Positions 6,282 to 13,931 of a DNA stretch of 30,537 nucleotides are shown piece after piece. The stretch spans positions 1 through 30,537 of the forward strand of contig DASRYH010000067.1 of the NCBI GenBank assembly GCA_035687245.1, written 5' to 3'. Under the pieces are notes generated by a model that was given only the letters and a program-made list of their open reading frames with translations, was not told the DNA's origin and did no database searches. Source of the stretch: DASRYH01 sp035687245 (GTDB lineage: Bacteria > Actinomycetota > Coriobacteriia > Anaerosomatales > PHET01). Positions within the stretch are counted from its first letter, which is position 1; each line of letters opens with the position of its first letter. The position numbers and the translations under genes were made by a program.

Positions 6282-8495
6282 CTACTTAGGCATGTTGATG
6301 AAGAGCGGAGCCATAACGAGCGTGATCGTGGACAGAAGCTTGATCAGAACGTGCAGGGACGGACCCGCAGTGTCCTTGAAGGGGTCACCGACGGTATCGC
6401 CGACGACAGCGGCCTTGTGGGTCTCAGAACCCTTGCCACCGCCGAAGCCCGTCTCGACGTACTTCTTGGCGTTGTCCCACGAGCCACCACCGTTGTTGAA
6501 GAAGAGCGCCATCAAGATACCCGTGATGGTGCCCACCATCAGCATGCCTGCCACGACCTTGGCGCCACCGAACGGATCGTCGGCGTTGAGGAAGCGGAAG
6601 AGCACGCCGACAACGACCGGCGCGAGAACGACGAGCAGACCAGGAGCGATCATTTCCTTGAGCGCAGCGCGCGTGACGATGTCGACCGTGCGGCCGTAGT
6701 CAGGCTTGCTGGTGCCAGCAAGGATGCCCGGATCGGCCTTGAACTGATCGCGAACGTCCTCGATGACGTACTGGGCGGCGCGACCAACGGCGCGGATCGC
6801 CAGCGAGCAGAAGAGGAAGACGAGCATCGCGCCGAGCATCGCGCCGACGAAGATCTTCGGGTCGGCGAGGTCAACGGAGCCGAACTTGCCGGCGGCGTTG
6901 AACAGGTAGGCGCTGACCTCGTCCATGTAGGCCGAGAAGAGCAGGAAGGCGGCCAGGGCAGCCGAACCGACAGCGTAGCCCTTGGTGAGAGCCTTGGTGG
7001 TGTTGCCGACCGAGTCGAGACGGTCCGACTTCTCACGGACGTCCTCGGGCTGGCCGGACATCTCGACGATACCGCCGGCGTTGTCAGCCACAGGGCCGAA
7101 GGTGTCCATCGCGAGGATGTAAGCGGCAGTCGCGAGCATACCCATGGTCGCAACAGCGGTGCCGAACAGGCCGCCCATGTGGGCGAGCTCGGCCTCGACG
7201 CCACCAAGCGCCGAGTGGCCGAGGCCGTAGGCGGCGAGCAGCGCGACGGAGATCACGATGATCGGAGCAGCAGTGGACTCAAGACCGACCGCGATACCAG
7301 AGATGATGTTGGTCGCGGGACCGGTCAGAGATGCGTCAGCGATCTCCTTGACCGGGCGGTACTTGTACTCCGTGTAGTACTGCGTGATGTAGACGTAGAT
7401 CAGAGCGGTGACGACACCCACGATGCCGGCGATGAAGAAGTGCCACCAGGCGTTGGGAGCAGCGTCGGAGTGAAGCAGCCAACGGGTCGCGATACCGAAG
7501 CCCACGAGGGCGAGTGCGGTCGCAACATAGAAGCCGCGGTTCAGCGAGTTCATCGGGTCCTCGTCGCCGTTCACCTTGACGATGAAGACGCCGATGGCGG
7601 AGGCGAGGATACCGAAGGAGCGCGCGATCAGCGGGAACATCATGACGCCGACGACGCCGAGGCTGAAGGTCAGCCCGATCTTCTCGGCGGCAACGGCCAT
7701 CGAGGCACCGAGGATCATCGAACCGATGTTCTCAGCAGCAGACGACTCGAAGAGGTCCGCGCCACGACCGGCGCAGTCACCGACGTTGTCACCGACGAGG
7801 TCGGCGATGACGGCGGGGTTGCGGGGGTCGTCCTCGGGGATACCGGCTTCAACCTTACCAACGAGGTCGGCACCGACGTCAGCGGCCTTGGTGTAGATGC
7901 CGCCACCGAGCTGCGAGAAGAGCGCCACGAACGAGGCACCGAAGCCGTAGCCGACGATCAGCAGCGGGATGCGCTCGAGCGGAACGTTGGTGGTGAACTT
8001 CACCGCGTAGAACAGACCGGCAACGCCCAGCAGGCTCATGACGACAACCATGAAGCCAGAGACGGCACCGGCGCGAAGCGCGACCTGAAGGCCGTCGTTG
8101 ACGCTCTTGAGCGTGCCGGCGGCGGTGCGGATGTTGGCGCGGATCGAGATCCACATACCAACGTAGGCCGCGACGACCGAGCACAGCGCACCGAAGACGA
8201 ACGAAATGGTTACCCACATCGCCAGTGCAGCACCGGACAGCGGGTCGTTGACGCTCTCAGGCTTGACCATGTAGCCCGCGAAAAGGACCACCGCGAGAAC
8301 GCCAGCCAGCATGAGAATGGTGCCGAACTGGCGCTTCATGAACGCCTCGGCTCCAGTCTTGATGGCATCGGACACTTCGCGCATGGCAGCTGTGCCCGTG
8401 TCACGTCCGAGTACCCACTTTGCGAGAACGAAGGCGACAATCAGCCCGAATACGCTGAAGCCTCCTACGATCGCCGCAAGTACCCCTTCATTCAT
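6282..8495 (-). CDS. hppA: Membrane-bound proton-translocating pyrophosphatase, K+-independent type
   Basis: The 737-residue, highly hydrophobic protein couples PPi hydrolysis to ion pumping across the membrane. Family motifs are intact: DVGADLVGKVE (206-216), GDNVGDCAGRGADLFES (from 235), MDTFGPVADNAGGI (from 463) and GDTVGDPFKDTAGPSLH near the C-terminus. The segment GNTTKALTKG (497-506) has Lys501 and Thr504 where K+-dependent enzymes carry Ala and Gly/Ala. By established family rules this marks the K+-independent, H+-pumping subclass. Na+ pumping is unlikely, because known Na+-PPases are K+-dependent. The ATG at 8495 has GGGAG 7 bases upstream, and an in-frame extension to 8534 has no such support. 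An inverted repeat lies about 90 bases upstream. PPi could come from biosynthesis, and PPDK in the same window also makes PPi. Confidence 0.96.
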   Translation of the reverse strand: MNEGVLAAIVGGFSVFGLIVAFVLAKWVLGRDTGTAAMREVSDAIKTGAEAFMKRQFGTILMLAGVLAVVLFAGYMVKPESVNDPLSGAALAMWVTISFVFGALCSVVAAYVGMWISIRANIRTAAGTLKSVNDGLQVALRAGAVSGFMVVVMSLLGVAGLFYAVKFTTNVPLERIPLLIVGYGFGASFVALFSQLGGGIYTKAADVGADLVGKVEAGIPEDDPRNPAVIADLVGDNVGDCAGRGADLFESSAAENIGSMILGASMAVAAEKIGLTFSLGVVGVMMFPLIARSFGILASAIGVFIVKVNGDEDPMNSLNRGFYVATALALVGFGIATRWLLHSDAAPNAWWHFFIAGIVGVVTALIYVYITQYYTEYKYRPVKEIADASLTGPATNIISGIAVGLESTAAPIIVISVALLAAYGLGHSALGGVEAELAHMGGLFGTAVATMGMLATAAYILAMDTFGPVADNAGGIVEMSGQPEDVREKSDRLDSVGNTTKALTKGYAVGSAALAAFLLFSAYMDEVSAYLFNAAGKFGSVDLADPKIFVGAMLGAMLVFLFCSLAIRAVGRAAQYVIEDVRDQFKADPGILAGTSKPDYGRTVDIVTRAALKEMIAPGLLVVLAPVVVGVLFRFLNADDPFGGAKVVAGMLMVGTITGILMALFFNNGGGSWDNAKKYVETGFGGGKGSETHKAAVVGDTVGDPFKDTAGPSLHVLIKLLSTITLVMAPLFINMPK

Positions 8496-8583
8496 CCGAA
8501 ATCTCCCTTCGGGTCCCCTTCGAATTCCTTGCATGCAGCCGCAGGTGGCGACTGCCGAGTGACAGAGTAGCAGTCATGCGTGT

Positions 8584-8612
8584 AACGCGCACGTAATGAA
8601 AACGTGCGCGTT
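8584..8612. repeat. Perfect 11-bp inverted repeat upstream of hppA
   Basis: AACGCGCACGT (8584-8594) and ACGTGCGCGTT (8602-8612) flank a seven-base spacer AATGAAA. It lies between the stop of the second trkA-like gene (8705) and the hppA start (8495). Neither strand has a T tract after it. It may be a terminator of the upstream operon or an operator for a dimeric regulator of hppA. Confidence 0.7.
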
Positions 8613-8704
8613 CGCATACGATGGAGCGAGCGCGTGCCTAGTGCTGATGCAGCGCATCCGATATTGGCCGGTCCGCTACTCGCACGGCCAGGATGTAGGG
8701 TTGT

Positions 8705-9130
8705 CTAGTCGCTCAGCTTGCCGCCGCAGCAGCCTTCGAGAACGTCGACCATTGCCGCCGTACTCGAGACCGTCTCATCGACGCCGAAGCGCTCGGTAAA
8801 CAGCCACGCGTTGCGCGGGTTGTTCACGCGGGCGAGCGTGGTTGGGACGTTGTACTCGCGCTTGCCGAGCAGGCTCACGACCAGGTTGTCCTCGTCGTGT
8901 CCCGTCGCAGCTACAACTACCTCTGCGCTGCGGATACCTGCCGCATCTAGCACGGCCGGCTCGTCGCCGTCACCGTGGATGAGCTGAACACCTGCAGCGG
9001 CCATCTCGTCCTTGATCAGGTCGCAACGCGCCATGTTCTCTTCGATAACGACGACCTTCGCACCGCGTCCCGCCAGGATCTTGGCGAGATGGGAGCCTAC
9101 CTTGCCGCCTCCTACTATGACTGCGTTCAT
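8705..9130 (-). CDS. TrkA-N (RCK_N) NAD-binding protein, single domain
   Basis: The 141-residue protein is a Rossmann-fold RCK_N domain, as in the cytoplasmic gating subunits of Trk/Ktr potassium transporters. It starts MNAVIVGGGKVGSHLA with a GxGxxGxxxA-like nucleotide site, has an acidic end to strand 2 (VVVIEEN), and continues with GDGDEPAVLDAAGI and a VVAATGHDEDN segment. The TrkA_C (RCK_C) domain is absent, and the protein ends with a short CCGGKLSD tail. AAAGGAG lies upstream of the ATG. It follows the full-length TrkA-like gene by 10 bases and is surely co-transcribed with it. No Trk/Ktr membrane channel is encoded in the window. It may form a heteromer with its neighbour. The role in K+ control is inferred from the family. 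Confidence 0.88.
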   Translation of the reverse strand: MNAVIVGGGKVGSHLAKILAGRGAKVVVIEENMARCDLIKDEMAAAGVQLIHGDGDEPAVLDAAGIRSAEVVVAATGHDEDNLVVSLLGKREYNVPTTLARVNNPRNAWLFTERFGVDETVSSTAAMVDVLEGCCGGKLSD

Positions 9131-9140
9131 GATGGCTCCT

Positions 9141-9788
9141 TTACGGGTGGATGAGTCGCTTGAACAGGTCCATCGCCGAGGTCAGCACCGCGACCTCGAG
9201 GATGTCGCCGGAGGCGAACTGCTCGCCGCTCGCCGGGATGAAGGACCGACCGCCGCGTACAATCGCGACGGGAAGAACCTCACCGGGCACCGTCAGGTCG
9301 GCCACCGTGCGACCCGCAAGGCGTGGCGGAGCACCGATTCTCACGAGGTTGACCTCGCCGTCGCCTAGGGAGACATCACGCGACAGCGAGGGGTGAATCA
9401 CCAGCGACAGGATCTCGTTGGTCGCCCACGAGACCGACGACACCGTGCTGATGCCGATCCGGCGGTAGATCTCGGCGCGGCGCGGATCGAAGATGCGTGC
9501 GACGACCTTCGGCACGCGGTAGATGTCCCTAGCCACCGTGGCCGAGACTATGTTGGAGTTGTCTCCGCTCGTGACCGCTACAAACGCGTCGCAGCGGTCG
9601 ACTCCGGCGCTCTCGAGCGCATCCTTGTCAAAGACCATACCGCGAACCTTCGTGCCTTTGAACGCGTCGCTCAGGTGCTCGAACGAGGCCGGATCCTTGT
9701 CGATCACGGACACCTCATGGCCTTGTGACTCGAACTTCGAGGCGAGCAACGCCCCGACGCGACCGCATCCTCCGATGACGATCTTCAC
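9141..9788 (-). CDS. TrkA family protein (RCK_N plus RCK_C)
   Basis: The 215-residue protein has an N-terminal nucleotide-binding RCK_N domain (about 1-125; MKIVIGGCGRVGALLA, VSVIDKD, FVAVTSGDNSN). A C-terminal TrkA_C domain (about 135-215; GEVNLVRIGAPPRLAGRTVADL) usually binds a regulatory ligand. Such proteins gate K+ uptake channels in response to nucleotides. The GTG at 9788 is supported by GGAGGAG 5 bases upstream, and it begins only two bases after the P-type ATPase stop, so it belongs to the same operon. It is followed 10 bases later by a single-domain paralogue. With no channel gene adjacent, its partner could be a distant TrkH/KtrB or, speculatively, the ATPase itself. Confidence 0.92.
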   Translation of the reverse strand: MKIVIGGCGRVGALLASKFESQGHEVSVIDKDPASFEHLSDAFKGTKVRGMVFDKDALESAGVDRCDAFVAVTSGDNSNIVSATVARDIYRVPKVVARIFDPRRAEIYRRIGISTVSSVSWATNEILSLVIHPSLSRDVSLGDGEVNLVRIGAPPRLAGRTVADLTVPGEVLPVAIVRGGRSFIPASGEQFASGDILEVAVLTSAMDLFKRLIHP

Positions 9789-9790
9789 GG

Positions 9791-12601
9791 TTACTCCTCC
9801 CCAGCGACGACGACTGTCGGCTGCTGCGCCTTGGTCGTTTTCCGGACAATGAACTTGCGGATCTCATCCGACACGAACAGCAGCGGAATCAGCGCGAGCA
9901 GAAACGCCCAGTCGAGCAGTCCAAGCGGGCCGTGTTCGAAGATGCCCTGGAACGGCTGCACGTACACGAGGATGTTGAACATCACGAGTTCTGCGAGGAT
10001 TCCCCACAACAGATACTTGTTGGAGAACAGACCGATCTTGAATACAGATTCCCTGTTCGTGCGCTGCGCGAACGCGTTTCCGATCTGCGTTGTGACAACG
10101 GCACCGTGAGTCATCGTCGTTGCGGCAGCGTAGACGCCGCCGGTGGCGATCATCGCGGTTACACCCAATGCGGGGTCCCAGCCGTGCATCCACTGGTACC
10201 AGGTGAACGCGGCCATCGCCGCGAGGCTCTGGATGCCACCAAGGAAGAGCATCGAACGCAGCAGCAGGCTGCCGTTGAGCAGGCGCTCGTCGCGCGCTCG
10301 CGGCGCGCGCTCCATGATGCCCGGCTCGGCGGCCTCAGTGCCCAGCGCGAGCGCCGGCAGCAGGTCGGTTCCTAGGTCGATCGCGAGCACCTGCATGACC
10401 GTGAGGGCAAGCGGCATCTTGAACAGCACGTAGAAGATGAACGGGAAGAGTTCAGGCATGTTGCTGGCAAAGATGTAGCCCACGAAACGGCGGATGTTGT
10501 CGTAGACCGCTCGCCCCTCCTCAATCGCATTGACGATTGAGGCAAAGTTGTCGTCGGTCAGAATCATGTCCGCCGCCTCTTTGGCGACGTCTGTGCCGGA
10601 GATGCCCATGGCGACACCGATGTCGGCGACCTTAAGTGCCGGTGCGTCGTTCACGCCATCGCCGGTCATGGCCACGATGTGGTCCATGCTCTTGAGGACT
10701 GTCGCGATACGCATCTTGTGCTCGGGCGAGACGCGGGCGAAAAGCACTTCGTGTCCGGCAAGTGCCTCGCGCAACAAATCGTCGCTCATCTCATTGAGAT
10801 CGTTGCCGGTGATGATGCGTGCACCTGAGGACTTCACGATACCGATTCGCCGTGCGATCGACTCGGCGGTAAGACCGTAGTCGCCGGTGATCATGATGAC
10901 GCGAATTCCGGCGGTCGCACACTCGGCCACCGCCGTCGCAACTTCGTCGCGCGGCGGGTCCATCATCGACATGAGGCCGACGAAGACAAGGTCCTTCTCG
11001 ATCTCTTCAGATCGGTAGTCGACCATCGCCTCGGGCAGGGGCTTGTAGGCCATCGCAAGGACTCGGAGCCCATCTCGCGCGAACGCGTCGTTCTGAGCGA
11101 TGACCTTGGATCGCATCTCATCCGTCAGCGGCACAGCACCATCCGGCGTCGCAATCTGGGTGCACAGTTCGATCGTTTCTCTCGGCGCACCTTTGACGTA
11201 GCCGATCTTTCCGAACTTGTGCATATGCACCGTGGTCATGCGCTTGCGCACCGAGTCGAACGGCAGCTCATGAATGCGCGGATCCTGAGAGATCTCGGCC
11301 TCGTAGTCGAAGCCGGCCTTCCTCGCCGCAACCAGAAGTGCCGCCTCGGTCGGATCGCCAAGAATCGTCCAGCTGTCTACTTCGCCACCTGGCTCGATAA
11401 GTCGGGCATTGTTGCAGAAGGCCGCAGCACGCATGAGAGTCTCGATCGCCTGCAGCTGGTCCTCTGTGAGCGTGTGCGCGCCGGTTCCGAAATCGCCTGT
11501 CGGCTCGTAGCCGGCACCCGAGACCTCGATATGCTGACCGTTGACCCAGATGTCTCGCACGGTCATCTCGTTCTTGGTGAGCGTTCCGGTCTTGTCCGTG
11601 CAGATGACTGTCGTGCAGCCCAGCGTCTCGACGCTGGAGAGCTTCTTGATGAGCGCATGGCGACCGGCCATACGTTGCACACCCATAGCGAGTGCGAGGC
11701 TTACGGTCGGCAGCAGGCCTTCAGGTACGAGGGCCACGATGATGCCGACCGCGAAGACGAAGCCCTCGATGAGCGGCTTGCCCATCACGAAGTGCGCAAG
11801 CAGGAAGAAGCTAACGCCGATCGCGGTAGCGATCACCGCGACGGTCTGCGTGATCTTGCCCATCTCCTTCTGGAGCGGGCTCAGCTGCTCTTCGACGCTT
11901 TGGGTAAGCTCGGCGATCTTGCCAAACTGCGTGCCCATGCCTGTCGCGACGACCACGGCGCGGCCACCGCCGTATGCGACTGACGTCCCAGCGAAGATGA
12001 GGTTGGGCATCTCGATGACGGTCAGCCCATCGTTACTGTGCGGGGCCGCCGTCTTGCGCACCGGCTCGGACTCTCCCGTGAGCGTGGCGTTGTTGGTGCG
12101 CAGCTCGAACTCCTCGATCAGGCGGGAGTCGGCTGAGATGCTGTCGCCCTCTTCGAGCACGACGATGTCGCCCGGCACGATGTCAGAGGCGAGAATCTCG
12201 GTCGTCTGTCCGTCGCGCACCACCTTCGTCTTGTGCGGGATCATCCGCTTCAACGCTTCGGTGGCCTTGTTCGCGCGGAACTCCTGCCAGAAAGAGAAGA
12301 CCGCGTTGATGATGATGACCGCGAAGATCGCCCAGCCGAGCTGCGGCATCTTGGCGACAAAGGCCAAGCCACCGCCGACCCACAACATGATCGCGAAGAG
12401 ATGGTAGAAGTTCTCGAGGAACTTGAGGATGAGAGAGCGTCCGCGGATCTCGCGGATCTCGTTGGGGCCGTAGCGCTCGAGTCGTGCAGCGGCTTCTTGA
12501 CTGGTCAGGCCCGCTTCAGATGTTCCCAGCCGTTCGTAGAGCTCTTCCTTCGTCAGTGAAAACGCTTTCAAATCCGCCAACGGGTCATTCCCGTTGTCCA
12601 T
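9791..12601 (-). CDS. P-type cation-transporting ATPase, P2 type, Na+/K+-ATPase-like
   Basis: The 936-residue ATP-driven cation pump has all canonical motifs. These are TGES (175-178) of the actuator domain, ion-site motif PEGLL in membrane helix 4 (293-297), phosphorylated Asp336 in DKTGTLT, the nucleotide-binding domain with KGAPRE, and GDGVNDAP (647-654). Helix 5 SNMPELFPF (713-721) and helix 6 DLGTD (742-746) resemble the eukaryotic Na+/K+-ATPase group (P2C) more than SERCA, which has PEGLPA. The transported ion cannot be fixed from sequence: Na+, K+/Na+, Ca2+ or H+ remain possible. The ATG at 12601 has GAGG about 10 bases upstream, and the longer ORF upstream has no family similarity. 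Two TrkA-like genes follow with almost no gap, which hints at a K+/Na+ theme. Confidence 0.94.
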   Translation of the reverse strand: MDNGNDPLADLKAFSLTKEELYERLGTSEAGLTSQEAAARLERYGPNEIREIRGRSLILKFLENFYHLFAIMLWVGGGLAFVAKMPQLGWAIFAVIIINAVFSFWQEFRANKATEALKRMIPHKTKVVRDGQTTEILASDIVPGDIVVLEEGDSISADSRLIEEFELRTNNATLTGESEPVRKTAAPHSNDGLTVIEMPNLIFAGTSVAYGGGRAVVVATGMGTQFGKIAELTQSVEEQLSPLQKEMGKITQTVAVIATAIGVSFFLLAHFVMGKPLIEGFVFAVGIIVALVPEGLLPTVSLALAMGVQRMAGRHALIKKLSSVETLGCTTVICTDKTGTLTKNEMTVRDIWVNGQHIEVSGAGYEPTGDFGTGAHTLTEDQLQAIETLMRAAAFCNNARLIEPGGEVDSWTILGDPTEAALLVAARKAGFDYEAEISQDPRIHELPFDSVRKRMTTVHMHKFGKIGYVKGAPRETIELCTQIATPDGAVPLTDEMRSKVIAQNDAFARDGLRVLAMAYKPLPEAMVDYRSEEIEKDLVFVGLMSMMDPPRDEVATAVAECATAGIRVIMITGDYGLTAESIARRIGIVKSSGARIITGNDLNEMSDDLLREALAGHEVLFARVSPEHKMRIATVLKSMDHIVAMTGDGVNDAPALKVADIGVAMGISGTDVAKEAADMILTDDNFASIVNAIEEGRAVYDNIRRFVGYIFASNMPELFPFIFYVLFKMPLALTVMQVLAIDLGTDLLPALALGTEAAEPGIMERAPRARDERLLNGSLLLRSMLFLGGIQSLAAMAAFTWYQWMHGWDPALGVTAMIATGGVYAAATTMTHGAVVTTQIGNAFAQRTNRESVFKIGLFSNKYLLWGILAELVMFNILVYVQPFQGIFEHGPLGLLDWAFLLALIPLLFVSDEIRKFIVRKTTKAQQPTVVVAGEE

Positions 12602-12772
12602 ATTGCATACGCCTCGGCTCGTCACTCGTAGGTTCCGGACCCGTGCACAGTACCTTTCGGTTCTGAGCACCTTCCGCAACAGTTTCTTTACTGTGCGGGC
12701 GCTTCCTCTTTTTTCGCGAGCGCAAGTTCCGTGAACGGTGGGGACGCGAAACACACCGGAAACTCGCCGTGG

Positions 12773-13807
12773 TTAGACCAGCCACTTCTTAGGAATGAAG
12801 ATGCGCTCGAAGTCGCGAATTGCGAACCGGTCGGTCATGCCCGCCACGTAGTCGACGATGCGCTGTATCGGCTCCTCGCCCGCTTTCGGTTTGAACTCCG
12901 CTGAGAGCTCGTCAGAGTGCGTGAGGTAGTGCTGGAAGAGGCCTTGGACAACGCGGTAGGCCTTCGGCTCTTCGGCCTTGGCACGCGCGGAGAAGTAGAC
13001 GTTGTCGAACAGGTAGCTCCGCATCTCCATCATCGCGTCCCAGACGCGTGGCGACATGCGGATATCGTCGATATCGGCAGACGTCTCGATGAGGTCGTTG
13101 ATCATCGTGGTGATGCGCGCGGCGTGCCGGTGGCCCAGGACTTCGAGCGGAGCCTTCGGCAGCTCGTCTTCTGAGAGCACTTTGGCGCGTACTGCGTCGT
13201 CGATATCGTGGTTCACGTAGGCGATACGGTCTGCGACCCGTACGATGCGGCCCTCAAGCGTCTCAGGCATGTGACCACCTGTGTGGCCAAGGATGCCGTC
13301 GCGTACCTCCCACGTGAGGTTCAGCCCGTGTCCCTCGTATTCGAGCGACTCCACGATGCGAAGCGACTGCTCGTTGTGGTGGTAGGCCTTTGGCGCGTCC
13401 GGGTAATCGGCCGCGATCGCTTTGAGGGCGTCGTCGAGAGCGCTCTCCCCCGTGTGACCGAACGGCGTGTGCCCGAGGTCGTGGCCGAGCGCGATGGCTT
13501 CGGTGAGGTCCTCGTTGAGCCCCAGCACGCGTGCGATCGAACGCGAGATCTGCGCGACCTCGAGCGTATGCGTAAGCCGCGTGCGGTAGTGATCGCCCTC
13601 GGGTGTGAGAAAGACCTGCGTCTTGTGTGAAAGCCGCCGAAAGGCCTTGCAGTGCAAGATGCGGTCGCGGTCGCGCTGGTACTCGGTCCGGTACGGGTCG
13701 AGCTCCACCGGCGTCTCGCGCCCACGAGTGGCATCTGAGAACGCCGCCTGCGGCCGCAGGCGCTCGTGCTCAGCTGCTTCGAGGTCTTTTCGGCTGATGA
13801 TCATCAT
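12773..13807 (-). CDS. dgt: dGTPase-like deoxynucleotide triphosphohydrolase (HD domain)
   Basis: This protein of about 344 residues is predicted to hydrolyse dNTPs (classically dGTP) to deoxynucleoside and triphosphate. The family start signature DPYRTEYQRDRDRILHCKAF leads into FRRLSHKTQVF. The metal-binding HD residues are visible in TRLTHTLEVAQ (His) and ALGHDLGHTPFGHTGE (His-Asp), with the later Asp in VADRIAYVNHDIDDA. The length suits the short bacterial class. The start is uncertain: GTG 13813, ATG 13807 and ATG 13804 are in frame, with only a poor GAGTG ribosome site. A TAGAAT hexamer at 13817-13822 would place the transcript start at or within a few bases of these codons, so the mRNA may be leaderless. 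The gene lies between ppdK and the ion-transport block. In Firmicutes, dgt often precedes dnaG. Confidence 0.93.
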   Translation of the reverse strand: MMIISRKDLEAAEHERLRPQAAFSDATRGRETPVELDPYRTEYQRDRDRILHCKAFRRLSHKTQVFLTPEGDHYRTRLTHTLEVAQISRSIARVLGLNEDLTEAIALGHDLGHTPFGHTGESALDDALKAIAADYPDAPKAYHHNEQSLRIVESLEYEGHGLNLTWEVRDGILGHTGGHMPETLEGRIVRVADRIAYVNHDIDDAVRAKVLSEDELPKAPLEVLGHRHAARITTMINDLIETSADIDDIRMSPRVWDAMMEMRSYLFDNVYFSARAKAEEPKAYRVVQGLFQHYLTHSDELSAEFKPKAGEEPIQRIVDYVAGMTDRFAIRDFERIFIPKKWLV

Positions 13808-13816
13808 GGTCACTCG

Positions 13817-13822
13817 ATTCTA
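13817..13822 (-). promoter_or_regulatory. Possible -10 element immediately before dgt
   Basis: TAGAAT on the minus strand ends 3 bases before the GTG and 9 bases before the first ATG of dgt. This is the spacing expected of a leaderless or near-leaderless transcript. No clear -35 is present. Confidence 0.35.
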
Positions 13823-13859
13823 GCGCAGGCTGGCCGCGTGAGACGCGCACGCTGCGCGC

Positions 13860-13899
13860 TGAAACGAACGGACCCGGCCGAATGACTCCGACCGGGCCC
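13860..13899 (-). terminator. Intrinsic terminator after ppdK
   Basis: On the minus strand GGGCCCGGTCG (13889-13899) pairs with CGGCCGGGTCC (13870-13880), an 11-bp stem with two G-T pairs and an 8-base loop. It is followed by the T-rich GTTCGTTTC. It begins about 30 bases past the ppdK stop. Confidence 0.7.
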
Positions 13900-13931
13900 G
13901 CATTCAGGCTCTTGGGTACTCAGATGCGCGA

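Noticed and set aside
6198..8570. 790-codon open frame on the plus strand opposite hppA
   Set aside because: It is antisense to a full, motif-complete hppA. Its predicted product is a low-complexity Asp/Glu/Arg/His-rich string with no family features, typical of shadow frames in GC-rich genes.
6282..12601. Ion-transport block as a mobile element
   Set aside because: No transposase, integrase, flanking repeats or tRNA borders were seen. Only motif density and synteny hint at acquisition.
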